Of a stretch of 50,698 nucleotides of DNA, positions 30,801-42,577 are shown piece after piece; within the stretch, counting starts at the first letter, position 1, and the number at the start of each line of letters is the position of its first letter. Source of the DNA: Phaeoceros laevis (Eukaryota; Anthocerotophyta; Anthocerotopsida; Notothyladales). The notes under the pieces were generated by a model that was not told where the DNA came from, searched no databases, and saw nothing but the letters and a program-made list of their open reading frames with translations. The position numbers were made by a program, and so were the translations under genes. The stretch spans positions 54,253 through 104,950 of the forward strand of contig JBNGIQ010008715.1 in the NCBI GenBank assembly GCA_049999765.1. Direction: 5' to 3'.

Positions 30801-32575
30801 GAGCAACTTGCCGAGCATAAAAAGCAGCTTTTCGCTCATATCCAACACTTCCATAAATGCGAGCCACTTCCACATTAACAACCAAACGATCACTTGCATC
30901 CATAAGACCCTTCGAACCATCAACTACTCCCATTAACAGGTCCGCAACCTCCCTTGCTAATTCCCTTCTGTAATCGAAGAGTTCAAAACTTATCAAAAAA
31001 GAGTAACATGACACAGCAAACTGGTCCAAGCTTCTCCAGGCAAGATAAGAAAAAGCAGTCACAGCAGTGCGACAACTTTAAGTGAACAACAGAGACAGGG
31101 ATATGTGAGATGTACACCTGCCTAGAAACCGAGCAAGCTTTAATGTAGCCTCCAATTCAAACGATAGTGCTGTCAATCTACAACAGCACACTTCAGCCAC
31201 GCTGCACGACATCCTGCCAAGCTCAACTGCTACATTCCAGAGTCACATGCGGAACCTTTCCTAGTTCTTGGGTGATACAGAATAGTGTAGTGACCTTCGA
31301 TACAGTTGGATAACTTCCGCATACCGCAGCTTTACCTCATCCTCCAATAGGGCATCCTTTTTCCCTGAACGATCTAACTGAGAATAACAGGACACGACAC
31401 TAATGAGAGAATTAATTGATCCACATGGTCCGCCAGGAGTTGCTTCATGCGGGCAGGGCAAGTAAAATACGAAGCATACCACAAGAGCACATATACTGCC
31501 TTCTAGAGCTCCAGCATGCCAGAAGACATCTCCAGTTAGGCGAGCAAGCTCTATGGCCGTAGAGAAGTGAGCATTTGCATCAACAGGTGATCCTGCAAGA
31601 AGGCAATAGTCTCCAATAGTCTTCTGCACCCGACCAAGTCGCCTCTTCTTTGCTCTACTGACCTGGAAGATATGTCAACTTTAGCAGTTACTAAGAATTC
31701 TCGTAGCACCACCTCACAAGAGCTACACTTGCAAGCACTGCAGTACAGAAACCATTGGCGAGTGTGGAAGTTCATGAAACGAACGAGGTTATAGGCAGCT
31801 GGAAGACGAATATACCTCCTCTGAGTTTAAGGAAGCTTGCGAGTCAAGAGGTGTTGTAAGTATTGCACCAACTGGTTCAGCATGCAGCACCCAGCTTTCA
31901 AATTCCATTAGCAACGAAGCTGCTAAATCCTGCATCAAAGTTTGCATATGGAATTCCAGCATTTGGCGGTCAGCAGGAGGGAACATAATCAAGTGCTGCC
32001 TTCTCTTGTCATCTTGCTCAACCTGTACCCAGTTCAACAGCCACATGAGAGTTATGCTACATCTGCAAACAACACATCAGGAAAAATACACGCTCCCATC
32101 AGATAACTATAGAGTTCACTGCAATGTACGACCACTCGAAAATAGAAGGCAACAAAGAAGCAACCTGCGCATCACTCGGATGGAAGGCGAAGCACCGCTT
32201 GGCCAGGGCACTGGGATACGATCTACACACTCCCATAAATTGATCATACGCTGCCCCGATGTCTGGGGACAGCGGACAGTGGCACAAGCCTATCACCCCA
32301 AGAATTTTGCGTTGCGCTTGAAAGTCCTCCCAGGGGGAACGGGCCGCTCCGCCTACCATGAACTTGAAAAACAAGCTGCCAGTGTCCCATGGCTCCTGTG
32401 CGAAGGGACTTTTCTGGTGCTCTGTGTAAAACGAGCTAACACTGGTAAGGTCAATACGAGAGTGGCGTACGACCATGGAGACATAGTCACGGAGGTAGAC
32501 TGCTGGCATTTCTCCAACTGCCAGCACTGCCACACGGATCATGCTTCCATTCTCAATACACGAATCGGGCTCCAT
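27865..32575 (-). CDS. TRS120: TRS120 (TRAPPC9 homologue), TRAPPII complex subunit
   Basis: Ten exons: 32165-32575, 31816-32022, 31480-31662, 31295-31377, 31118-31177, 30676-30967, 30302-30591, 29255-30126, 28209-29156 and 27865-28100, about 1193 residues, close to the Arabidopsis protein. Conserved blocks cross the junctions: SFYTEHQKSPFAQEPWD, WEDFQAQRK, KTIGDYCLLAGSPVDANAHF, ALSFELEATLKLARF, AAVRAGDPFAAW, SGPFIYSPF, WIVGEPVQVFVELANPC, VLYEGEIRE, HYAGP, and ending FKVRVVGTT. It is a subunit of the TRAPPII tethering complex that activates Rab GTPases at the trans-Golgi network and is needed for cell-plate formation in plants. Exon 31118-31177 may extend upstream, since homologues have about ten more residues there. 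All other junctions are firm. Confidence 0.94.
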
Positions 32576-33092
32576 CTTTCCCAGCCTATCCTGGCTCTGG
32601 AACCACGATACTTAGACGTTCCCAGGTGAAAATTTGAAAGCTTCAGCTCCCGGCAAGCCGGCCAAATCTGAAGAACGGAGCATACTACACAGTCCACCTA
32701 CAGCAATCTACAAGAGAGTGATGCAGCGCCATTCTTTTCACAGATGCAGAAGGTCACGGCGTAGATCCCAATCCATATCCCACTGCCTCCAATTCTGGCA
32801 CACCAACACCTCGATTTACTCACGCCGTCCACATATCGCTAGGCTAGCTCCAACATTGTGGATCTCATTACGCGGATGTCAGAATTTCAGCTGACCAGTA
32901 TCGTATGCCCCTTCCATATCCATCTCAGCTTCTGCGTCTTGAGCACCAGATCGGACACCCGGAAAACATGATAACTTGGAGTAGCCTTTCGCCCAATGCC
33001 TTCGTTTGCTCCCGTTTTCCATTTCTTTCTCCTCACGGTGTCTCAAGAGTTATTTCGTTCAAAATGCTTACACATGCTTACAAGTTAAAATT
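32576..33092. other. Intergenic, TRS120 promoter side
   Basis: About 500 bp between the TRS120 start and the PPR gene stop, both on the minus strand. No ORF of interest. It should contain the TRS120 promoter and the PPR 3' UTR. Confidence 0.5.
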
Positions 33093-36000
33093 TTAGGCGA
33101 AATTGTCGAACTCGTCGTGAAACATCAAGTCACAGTTTACAAGCTTCTCAGTGATATTTTCGGACTTGAGCTTGAACAAATGGAGCCCATCACACCAAGG
33201 ACTGGGACTGCGTTCAGGCAGAGATTCCGGACTCAACAAACCAAGTAAGAAGGCTTGACTTCTTGTATCGGCTTCCACGGTCAGATGATCCGATGAAGCC
33301 TCACAGTTCTGTCCTGCAATCAACGAAAACAGAACTCCCGTGATACTGTCGAGCACCACTTCGTCTTCTGCCTCGCTGACGTGCCCTAGCTTTGAAATGA
33401 ACTTCTCTACCTGGCCAGCACTTAAAGGCGCATTCGGCTCACTGAGAACTACGTTCCACTCTAACTTGTTCAAAGAGATGCCATGGCTGGACATCTGCCT
33501 TAAGAGTAGAAGGGCACTTTTGAAGTTGCCAATTCTGTGCAAAGCAGCAAGCTGTTGCTGATACATCTGTACAGATGGGAGCTGCTTGGATTCTTCAAAA
33601 TGACAGAAAATGCGGTTCACCACATCCACCTACAGCCCCATCCATCTGGTATCAGGAATACTTCCATGACATGAACTACACCCTCCACTTTTGCGTCTCA
33701 GATAAATACCTAAAGCCAGAACAAGACAGTCCTAAATTGAAAGGCAAGTTCGAACCATTACCTTGTTCGTTCTTGAAAGGGCTGTCACCATCCACGCGTG
33801 CCTTTGACTATTCAAGTTGAAGCCATGCAATCTTGCTGCGCGGTAAAGATTTTCAAACTCTTCCCATTTCTCTGACCGCACACAAGCTCCAAGAACAGCT
33901 TCATATGTAAACTCGTTAGCAGATAATGTGGGCTCTTTTTTGTACAGCTTCGATTTTCCAAATACCCCCTCCACTATGCCTTCGTAAAGAGCCATTGCTG
34001 CATGAAACCGTTTGTTTTTACCATACATTCCTATCATGACATTGAAGGTCGTGATATTGGGAGCACAAATTGTTCGCATATGGTTGAAGACTTCAATGCC
34101 ATCCTGCCAATGCCCGGCTTCCTCACATGCGCGGATCAGCCCTGTGAAGGTGATTACGTCTGACATTCTGGACGCCAGGTCTTTCATGTTCTCCAACTGC
34201 CAAGATACAAATGTGCTGGTCATCCTAACTGAATGATTGACGGAGTTAGAAGGGTCTTGAATCAGATATTTTTGCCGAAACTCTACCTGAAACAGAGCTT
34301 CACGCCACCTCCCACATTTGCAAAGAGTGCATGCGAGCGTGTAGTACACACTTGCTCCTGCTATCATCCCACGGGCCCTCATATCTTCGACTAATTCAAG
34401 CGCTATGTCTCCGTTTCCAGATATACCACAGGCCTGAACAAGTGCTGCAGGTTACACCTGTATGTTAGGACATTCCCCACAAATTATTTGTCAGGCTCGA
34501 CCAATTGATCACTCAATGAAAAGAGGAAATACTCACATTTAATCGTCAGAAAGTTTGCATGGAAGCCACCTCTCTCCATTCGGCTGTAGTAGCTCAGGGC
34601 ATGATCTACTTGTCCAGCCTTTACCGTAACCTGAAAATGCAAAAAAATAAAATATTATCTGGATTAATATTTTTTTCAGCCAGGAAACACCTCTACCTCT
34701 TGAGTCGGATCAAAAACAAACAAGGGTTTTCTCCATATGACGTAAGTTGTATACATCTTACCTCTATAGCGAGTCCGAAGGTCGCTGAATTGGGCTTCAC
34801 ATTTTCCTTGTGCATCTTGCTGAGAACCCACCGGGCACCCTTCCATTGGCCTTCTGCAACGCATGCATTCAACACCTAGAGCACCGGCAATGACCACTCA
34901 TTGCCCCAGCAGACCAGTTCACCTCCCTATATTTTAAGAAGAGAACTTGCCTGTCTCATCTCGCAGCATAGAAACACCAAGCAGGAAGGAGAATACCACT
35001 TACAGCGTTGTAGACGACAACATCCGGCTGAAGGCGCCCTTCACTATCCAGAGACTTAAGTTTCAAAATCCATTGATGAGCACCTTTCTTAAGCTTGTGT
35101 ATCAGAGTTAGTAGCTCACTCAGACAACCCGATTGCCCAAGTGTAACAGCAACACTGTGATACGCAGCCATATCTGGATAAGCAGATGGACTCTCCTGCA
35201 AGAATAAAACATATTTAAACATTTGTCGTTGGAGAAGCAGAGACTGAGAAGCTAAGCAAAACTGAAAGGATAGCGCAAAGGTGGCGTGTACCTACTAGCA
35301 TCACATCAAAGACGCGGGCAGCTTCTGACGGCCTCCTAGCCCTTCCCAACACAGCGAGCAGCGTTGTCAAGACGTGCCTGCCAAAGTCAAGAAGATGTCA
35401 AATAGTAATTCAACAAAGCCAACCATGAAAGGTTACCGGGGTCACACAACTGCTGATGGGCACCTGCTCTTGTAAAAGCGAGAATGTTGTCGGGCGTAGA
35501 CCCAATCCACCACTTGCAGAGCACGTCTCCAGTTACCTAAATCCCCAAAAATTTGAACTAGCTGCAGAAGCCTCTCGTCTGTGAATTTGATTCTGGCGCT
35601 GTGCATCAGGCGGGAAAGGTGCAATGGCCCAATCCATAGCTCAGCTGCATTCAAGCTGATGCCAGAGTGAGGACAGGCAGCATTAAGAAACGGAGCTATC
35701 AACTACCTTAGGCTCCAAAGGAGCAGTCTCCTTACTTGTGTGCGAGCCATTGGAGCTGGGCCATTTCATCTACGGGCTTCCGAGCCCGCTCGAACAGAGG
35801 TTCGTAATCCACCACCGGCGGCAATGACTCCCTCCTCCCAGGCACCACCATTTTGGCAAAGAACCCGCCATTTCGCCCCAAGTGCACGCCGATTTTGGCC
35901 TCTATCTCCCTGCCGGAGGTGGAAGCTCCCAGCCCCTTCTCTTCTCTAGTGAGCCCCAGCCCCAAATCCCTGTCGCTACGCACCCAAATGTCGCTGTTTT

Positions 36001-36466
36001 CGGTCCTCCTGCGCTGCAGCCACACATCCTTGATGAAAACCTTGCGCCCCTCCCCCACCGTGCTCAGGTCGATGTCGTCCAGCCCCTCGAAAGTACCCTG
36101 CAGCCTGGCCTTGCTAATCTGCTTCAGCAGCACGTTGATCCGGCCCTTGAGTTCGTTGGCTTTCTGCGTAGTCAGCTTGTACTTGAGCTCGGCGTGGATT
36201 TGTTGCAGCTGCGCTCTAATGGCTTTCTTCAACTCCGCCCGCTTCTTCAGCCTCCTAGACAACTTCCACTGCTCTTTCTTCTTCGCATGGTGAGCTTCCT
36301 TCCTGCTCAGCTCCAGAACTGGAACCTGAGAGCCGTCCTTGCAGCGCACCCTCACGTATGAGCTAGAATGTTGACCATTCCTTGCAAAAGCGCAATTGCC
36401 CAGCAACCGCAAAGGGTTATGCGTGATGCTCAACATGGACAACGGCGGAAAACTTTCAGCCGCCAT
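33093..36466 (-). CDS. P-class PPR protein, organelle-targeted
   Basis: Nine exons: 35736-36466, 35464-35655, 35296-35377, 35004-35195, 34762-34875, 34537-34630, 34287-34444, 33762-34196 and 33093-33629, about 844 residues, all in consistent phase. A targeting-like N-terminus is followed by a basic coiled stretch (KKKEQWKLSRRLKKRAELKK). PPR motifs of about 35 residues come next: VLTTLLAVLGRARRPSEAAR, AAYHSVAVTLGQSGCLSEL, DVVVYNAVLNACVAEGQWKG, DVITFTGLIRACEEAGHWQD and NITTFNVMIGMYGKNKRFHA. No E or DYW domain is seen, so it is P-class: an RNA-binding protein for processing or translation of plastid or mitochondrial transcripts. The architecture with an N-terminal basic region recalls the plastid DG1-type PPR proteins, but I cannot confirm orthology. 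Divergent from the GT8-GT64 gene with a 466-bp gap. Confidence 0.85.
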
Positions 36467-36932
36467 CTCACTTTGACGGAGGGATTCAGTCGAATGAAGC
36501 CTCTCCTAACCCATCAATGTCACTCGCCATACAGGCAAAACCCTGTCAAGTAGCCTTGAAGTTATCCTGCATCTTTGTACAGCGAATCTGCTGAATAAAG
36601 TGTCACAAGGATCATCGCCACGACCTGCTTCACTAGGAGTGCGTGTTATTGGGTTGTAAAATGCTGGGTAACAACATAGTTCCGCTGGTAAGAAACTCTC
36701 AGTGCAAGTCCTCAGGCCCACGTGCTTCTGCCACTTGGAGAGCTAGTCTATTTCGGGACATGTACTCGTCTTTATGGCTTCTCGTCCAAATGAGAGATGC
36801 CTCCATTTTCGTCAGACAGGCGATCTCTGTCGGGAGAAGCCTGTGGAAGATACGCTGATACGCTCGCAGCTGCTGGAGCTATAATTCCGCAACTAGCAAG
36901 GGCAGTAGCGTGGCGGAACGAGGCTTCGAGCT
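36467..36932. promoter_or_regulatory. Shared head-to-head promoter region, PPR (-) and GT8-GT64 (+)
   Basis: A 466-bp gap between two divergent start codons, so both promoters must lie here or inside neighbouring leaders. No clear TATA box or motif pair is recognised; the plus frame 36643-36858 is not considered a gene. Confidence 0.45.
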
Positions 36933-38782
36933 ATGAGGGCACGCAGGCTGCTTTGGTTGGCGCTGCTGCTGCAGGTCTTGGCAGCTGCCTACGCCTTTTT
37001 CCTGCGTTCCTCGTCCTCGTTTGCCCCGCCGCAGGAGCCACCTCGAGTGGCGTATGCAACCTTGCTGTGCAATGATCTGATGGAGGATGCAGCAGCTGTG
37101 CTTGTGTTCTCGCTCAAGCAGACAGGTAGCCCGCACGACATTTTGGTGTTGTCCATGCCGGACGTGTCCGAGCACGTGGCCGCCCGGCTGCAAGCCCTGG
37201 GTGCTCGCATCCACTCGGTGAGCAAGCCAGTGGAGTACCCCTGGCCGGTCACGCAGGCTCGGGCCGCCATCGCCAAGCCTTGCCGCTACTCCAAGCTCAG
37301 GCTGTGGTCACTCACGGAGTACGAGAGGATTGTCTACCTGGACGCGGACATGCTGGTGCTCAAGAACCTGGATCACCTGTTCCCGCTGCCGGAGCTCACG
37401 GCTGTGGCGGACAGCCTGCCTCCGGATCGCTTCAACAGCGGGTTGATGGTTCTGCAGCCGAACAGAAGCACCTTCGAGGACATGGTTGCCAAGATCCATG
37501 TGCTGCCTTCCCCCAATGTGGGGGACCAGGGTTTTCTCAACGAGTACTTCGCAGATTGGTATGCCAAGGGAGGGAAGCTGCACTACGGCTACAATGCACT
37601 GGTGCGGGTATCGCAGTTTTCCACCTGGGACGCGTGGGTGGAGCCAAAGCTGATGGTTTTGCACTTCTCTGGGCTGAGCAAGCCGTGGAATCTGGTGCAG
37701 GACGCCAAGCAGCCGTCTACTCGAAGGTACGACCATATGTGGTGGGATGCCTACCATGAAATGCTCCGGTGGGAGGCAGCTAATGCTACTGGGGGCGCTG
37801 CCTTGGCCCGCCCCCTGGTCAAGCACACCCCGATGTGCCTGGGAGACTTCATGGCCTACACTCATGCCGGGAGCGCGGATTTGGAGCAGCTGTCGGTGCT
37901 TTTATACTTCAGTGGGGAAGGAGAAGATGCGAATGAGAATCTGAAGCAAGTGCTGGAGCATTACGACCGTATGAATTTCGTGGAAAAGATCTTCTTGCTG
38001 TGGGGATCTCCCAAGGTAGTTCCTGACGATCCGCAGGCACTCGGTCTGAGAACGCCCATTGACGTGAAGTATTCGGGGAGAAGCAGCTTGAATGACAAGT
38101 TCAGGCCTATTGCTACCCTCACAACAGCCTGCGTTCTGGTGGTGGACTCCAAGGTCAAGATCTCAAAGGCTGCACTGCTGGCTGCCTTTGAGGCTTGGAA
38201 GAAGGAGTCGTACAGGTTGGTGGGTTTCTCTGCGGCTGTCCATTCTCGTGCAGCTGGCACAGGTGACCTCGTTTACAGCAAGCCGAGTCGTAAATACTCG
38301 ATGGTGACCTCGTCGACTGGTCTCTTGATGCATTCGGACTACCTGAGGGCCTACACCTGCGATGCTCCTCAAGTACGGTGGTCTGTCAAGTAGAAAGTAT
38401 CTACCGATGCTGGTCCTACCTAAGACTGAAGTACTGACTGCTTTCTCCATGTGTTTGGATGTCGCAGATGCTCAGAGACTACGTGGATGAGGTGCAAGGT
38501 TGCGAAGACATGGCCATCAACCTCCTGGCAGCCCACCTATCCGGATTGCCTCCTCTTTTGATTTTTGATCCTGTGCACAGACCAAAAGAAGTGGTGCTGG
38601 CTGGTGTGGACAGGTCTGCTTGCCTGAACAGGCTATCTTCCATGTTTGGCAACCAACCTCTGAAGACCACTACTGAAACCATATTTCCTCTTGAACTTGC
38701 CTCTACTGCATGGGAGCACGCAAGGTTAGCCAAGTTGGCCAGAAAGAGAAGCCTGGGTACAGCAAACGTGTCTCGGGGTTGA
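36933..38782 (+). CDS. Two-domain glycosyltransferase, GT8 fused to GT64
   Basis: Two exons, 36933-38372 and 38468-38782, give 584 residues. Residues 5-23 form a signal anchor (type II Golgi protein). Residues about 38-290 are a GT8/glycogenin-like domain: YATLLCNDL, KLRLWSLTEYERIVYLDADM with the DxD at 137-139, RFNSGLMVLQP, VGDQGFLNEY and LHFSGLSKPW. Residues about 320-550 match an exostosin-type GT64 domain: VLEHYDRMNFVEKIFLLWG, SSLNDKFRPI, YSMVTSSTGLLMHSDYL, then over the intron CDAPQ to MLRDYVDEVQGCEDMAINLL. The GT64 metal motif, usually DDD, reads VVDSKVKIS (D405-S-K), so it is degenerate, while ED 493-494 remains. Plant GT8 (IPUT1 type) and GT64 (GMT1/GINT1 type) enzymes act in succession on GIPC sphingolipids; a similar role here is inference. 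Confidence 0.85.
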
Positions 38783-39522
38783 GGTTTGGAATAAGCGTTA
38801 CCACCTCTGGCCTGTTGCAATCCGTACAAAAGGCGGCTTACCAAACACAGTCCCCATGTGACCTGGGGCAGTGGGTAAGTGAAGCTGGTACTAGCTCCTA
38901 GCAGCCAGTTATAATGACTTTCAGAAACCCTCCTCCTTGTTCTCATGCATACAAAGGTGGTCTGTATTAAGGAGGTATGGCAGATACATCCTAGGTGTTG
39001 AGAATGAAGGAGTCGCCGGGTTTTGGAAGAGGTAAGAATATTTGTCTGAAACATGAGCAAAGAAAGCCCATGCTTTTATGCCTATCACTGTTGATAATGA
39101 CCATTGGGAGTGGTGGCCCTTGTTTTTGCTGTCTCAGCTGATCGGTCTTTCATTCCAATGGAGGGTAGCTACACTCCTCAGATGGCATAGCCGGTGAGTG
39201 AAATATTCTGCTTCTCTACATTTAAGCATGACATCCGGCTTGCTGAACAGAGACAAACTCTGCTGAGTTTTAGCTGGTGCAAATTTCAGGGTGGGATCGG
39301 GCTGTGCAGCAAGCTTGTCGCAGGTTAGCACCGCATGAGGGTCCTTTCATGAATTTGGGGGGATTGCATGGTCACAGTGCAGGAAATTAGAATCCGGATG
39401 GACAGCTCACGGAGGTGGATGCCTTGTCCCAACAGGTCTCCGGGTACATCAAGGTTGCCAACCATTTCCTATGTAGACCTTGTCAGAATCCAACAATTAT
39501 TCCGGGGATTCCATCGACTCCG

Positions 39523-39550
39523 ATAATAATAATAATAATAACAATAATAA
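39523..39550. repeat. ATA microsatellite
   Basis: About nine ATA units, one interrupted by ACA. Simple repeat. Confidence 0.9.
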
Positions 39551-39734
39551 GCTTTATTTAACATACAACTGGAGTGTGGACCCCTCACCTAAAACTTTTT
39601 GACATGAAGTAAAAATATTTACACTTCTTCAACACAAAAGTCTTTCTATATTTTTAAAAGTTCACAACTCTAGTGTTTGACTTGCGCCGAGTTCAATTCC
39701 CCTGCGGCTAGACATCATAATCTACTCATACTAT

Positions 39735-39797
39735 AAGTCTATTAACTTTTGGGTCCAAGTCCATTAACTTTTGGGTCAAGTCCATTAACTTTTGGGC
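39735..39797. repeat. 21-bp tandem repeat, three copies
   Basis: Three copies of AAGTCCATTAACTTTTGGGT-like units (39735-39756, 39757-39777, 39778-39797) with one or two differences. Confidence 0.85.
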
Positions 39798-40205
39798 AAT
39801 GACAAGATCTAACTCTAAAAGTTGGTCATATTGAAAAATTGAACTTTTAAAAGTACATGTACACCAAAACTTTTTTGTGTGTGAGCCTCTACTTAGAGTA
39901 CATGTGCCTTCCAGTCTTAGCGCCTTCCTTCCATATCTTAATAGCTTTTGTGAAATCATAATCCTTCATATTGGATGGAACCTCAATTGAAACTCGCATC
40001 AGTGCATCCAGGCTTGTGTCCTTCATAGAGTTTCTAAAGCTATATTATTTTGTTTCTCAAGCTATATTATTTTATTTAGAGAAGATGTTGTAGTGTTAGT
40101 ACATTGTACTCGCGCTATAGAAGCATATATACAACTTAGGAAGCTCCATCCTCCACTCCTAAACACTACCAACAATTGTCTAAGTAACCACTATCAATAA
40201 TTGTC

Positions 40206-40369
40206 CAAGTCTTTGCAAAACTTTGTAACTTTTAATTGGTCCTAGCTTAAATTTTAAAATACTCAAACTCTTTCCTAACCAATGGTCGAAGTCTTTGCAA
40301 AACTTTGTCCCTTTCAACTCGTCCTAGCTTAGATTTTAAAAAACTCAAACTCTTTACTAACCAATCGAG
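40206..40369. repeat. 82-bp tandem duplication
   Basis: Segment beginning AAGTCTTTGCAAAACTTTGT at 40207 recurs at 40289, followed in both by GTCCTAGCTTA and ACTCAAACTCTTT with scattered substitutions. Confidence 0.8.
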
Positions 40370-41084
40370 CATCAACAATAGCTAAAAATACCTTATCATG
40401 TACCTCTCCGCAACAGCTTGATTGGATGTCCCACCAACAAGTACTGAAGTCATTCATTCGTGTAAATCCAAGTATATGAAATAGAGTCCCTTCATTGATG
40501 GCGCTGGTGTCATCCATCTTTTTTTTTGGTAAACCGGCGCCTTTGCTTTATATTACATTTACCATTTTATATTGTACCTGTTCACAAACTAAAAGGAAAG
40601 CGAAAAGATCATCCATCTTTTTACAACCTTTGCTTTTTCCATCCTTCAGCTTTGCGCTTCGCATTGCCCGCCATTTCAAACTTTTCAAACTTGTGCTACA
40701 CCGCAAACCGTAAAGAGTTTGAAACTAGGGAATGGTTATGTCTTTTAGGTAATAGTATAATTACTATTAATATTTACATTCAATACTGAACATTAATCAT
40801 ATTAATATCTATTAGTACTAGTATTTATAAGTTTGTATAAGTACTAATATCTAGACTTATCTATGCTACTAAGTTTGTATAAGTGTCACTATCTAGACTT
40901 ATCTGGGCTACTAGTATATGATCCCAATGCAGGCACAGCTAGTTAGAACCATTAACAGTCGCAATTGTGACAAGATGCACCTCGACAATAAGCCGCAGCA
41001 TTCTCAACTCGAAGCCCCTGGAACTCCGTAACAGACCCCAAACCCGCAAAACCTGTCCCCGCAGATTTAGCGGGGCGGCTTGCT

Positions 41085-41142
41085 CGTTCTCCTTCATGCG
41101 AACAAAGCCTGCACGTTCTCCTTCATGCGAACAAAGCCTGCA
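41085..41142. repeat. 29-bp tandem duplication in PPR remnant
   Basis: Two identical copies (41085-41113, 41114-41142) of a unit starting CGTTCTCCTTCATGCGAACA, at the end of the PPR-like fragment. Confidence 0.9.
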
Positions 41143-41159
41143 GTACCTCCTCCGGAACA

Positions 41160-41402
41160 TAGATAGCAGAGTGTCATGAATCTGTCTACACATGGATAAG
41201 CTACCTGTGTTGCTACATGCTCGTAAGGCACACATGAGTGTGGCCTCACTTGGAACTCTTCCTTTTTCTTGCATTTGCCCGTACAGCTGCAAAGCTTTAT
41301 GGGCATGGCCCTGCTCAACATATGCGACAAGCCTTCCATTCCATGAAACCACATTCCGCTCTGATAACCCCTCAAACACAATTTCGGCATACCCGAGTGA
41401 GG
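41160..41402 (-). pseudogene. PPR gene remnant, one PLS-like block
   Basis: The minus frame reads IVFEGLSERNVVSWNGRLVA, then YVEQGHAHKALQLYGQMQEK, TLMCALRACSNTGSLSMCRQ and IHDTLL: about one triplet of plant-combinatorial PPR motifs. No flanking PPR sequence, start codon context or targeting region is seen, and the frame turns into non-PPR sequence at both ends. It is a different PPR subfamily member from the 22.8-23.5 kb relic. Confidence 0.7.
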
Positions 41403-41782
41403 TTTTGAGGCGGCCAACCAGGAGAGTCCTGTTAGAACTACTGGTGTTCTGTTTTGCCCCTTGGTACGTGCTAGCTTAAGGTCTCCTAAACACACCTGAC
41501 GGCACAACTTTGGACATCTAGATAGTTGGCTTGTTTTGTCTTGTTTGTCTTTCTTTTGTAGTTTAGAGCCATTTAGGTGCTCTTATTTTTCTGATTCTAA
41601 AGACTTGCTTTGGTCAGCGAATTAGAAGTTGGGCCGCAGAAATCCAGAGTTGTTTCCGTCATCAAGGCCATTGGCTTGATCGGAGAGCATACGCAGCCCA
41701 GCGTGCTGATTGAGCAATCCGTCAACATGTGACTCAGAGCCACATGATCATGCCAGGGAGTAAGTTTCAAACCAAGGAGAAA

Positions 41783-42442
41783 CTAATTTGAAACTCGTCC
41801 TCGCTTCAGTCTCGAAGCAGCAGCAGGTGAGGCCAAACATCCGCCATCATGATCAGCAGGCATAAGTGGCAATGAAGTTGCTCGACAGCATTCTTCCAGG
41901 TTTAGGGCTTGGGAGCGGGATGTGGTCTCTACCATGCTGCTGGGGGAGGCAACATTCTGCCCTGCCACAATACGAGAGATGCTGTCTTCCGAGTGACAAA
42001 CTTCACTCTCTGAGCTGGGAGACCAGTGCTGTGCGTGCTGCAGCACAGCTGCAGACATCCTACTCCGGGTCTTACAGGCCTGCCCATTCTTCTGTCTTCC
42101 GGGAATGGAATCCCGAATATGTAGCTGCACTCGGTCTTAAGACCTAAGGTTATATGAGAAAACCGTGTGTATGTGCTATTCGGCTCCTCTGCCATGCCGC
42201 TGAACAGATTCTGTTCAGCATCGATATCATCCACCTTACCTGAAGGCTGACAGTTTGTCTTCCACATAATGTGTCGCAGAGACGATTGCTAAGCGAGACA
42301 TTCCTGATATAGGCAGAANNNNNNNNNNTGTCGCAGAGACGATTGCTAAGCGAGACATTCCTGATATAGGCAGAATGCCAGCTTCTTTCCAGCGTCCAAG
42401 AACAGCACTTCTCGAGATCATCGACCAGCCGGTGTTAAACAA
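41783..42442 (-). CDS. Uncertain hypothetical gene spanning the assembly gap
   Basis: The minus frame from 42442 reads SMISRSAVLGRWKEAGILP and ends at a good donor (AG/GTAAGG, about 42239). Further frames at 41783-42130 (Ser-rich, ending SRLKRGRVSN) and 41929-42267 could be later exons. The 10-N gap with duplicated flanks at 42272-42375 interrupts the first exon. No domain is recognised, and phase across the proposed intron is not resolved. Reality is doubtful. Confidence 0.22.
42319..42328. other. Assembly gap (10 N) flanked by an exact 47-bp duplicate
   Basis: Bases 42272-42318 and 42329-42375 are identical (start TGTCGCAGAGACGATTGCTA). The gap length is a placeholder, so the duplicate is most likely an unmerged contig overlap. 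Confidence 0.9.
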
Positions 42443-42577
42443 TTAATCTCCTCCAATTTCTTTCTAAGCCATTTGCATCTCACTTCAGATCCCGTCTTGT
42501 TCCCATCGACGAGGCATAACCTTTTTCGGTCTCTCCCCGTCCCATGGAACGCTTAAAACCGGCAGCAAGAGCAGAGG

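Larger units (their letters stand above)
38783..41159. other. AT-rich intergenic region with simple repeats
   Basis: No gene recognised. Short ORFs at 38710-38901 and 40526-40789 show no domain. Holds an ATA microsatellite, a 21-bp repeat and an 82-bp tandem duplication, listed separately. Confidence 0.5.

Noticed and set aside
37308-37865. 185-codon minus frame opposite the GT8 domain
   Set aside because: Antisense shadow of a GC-rich coding exon.
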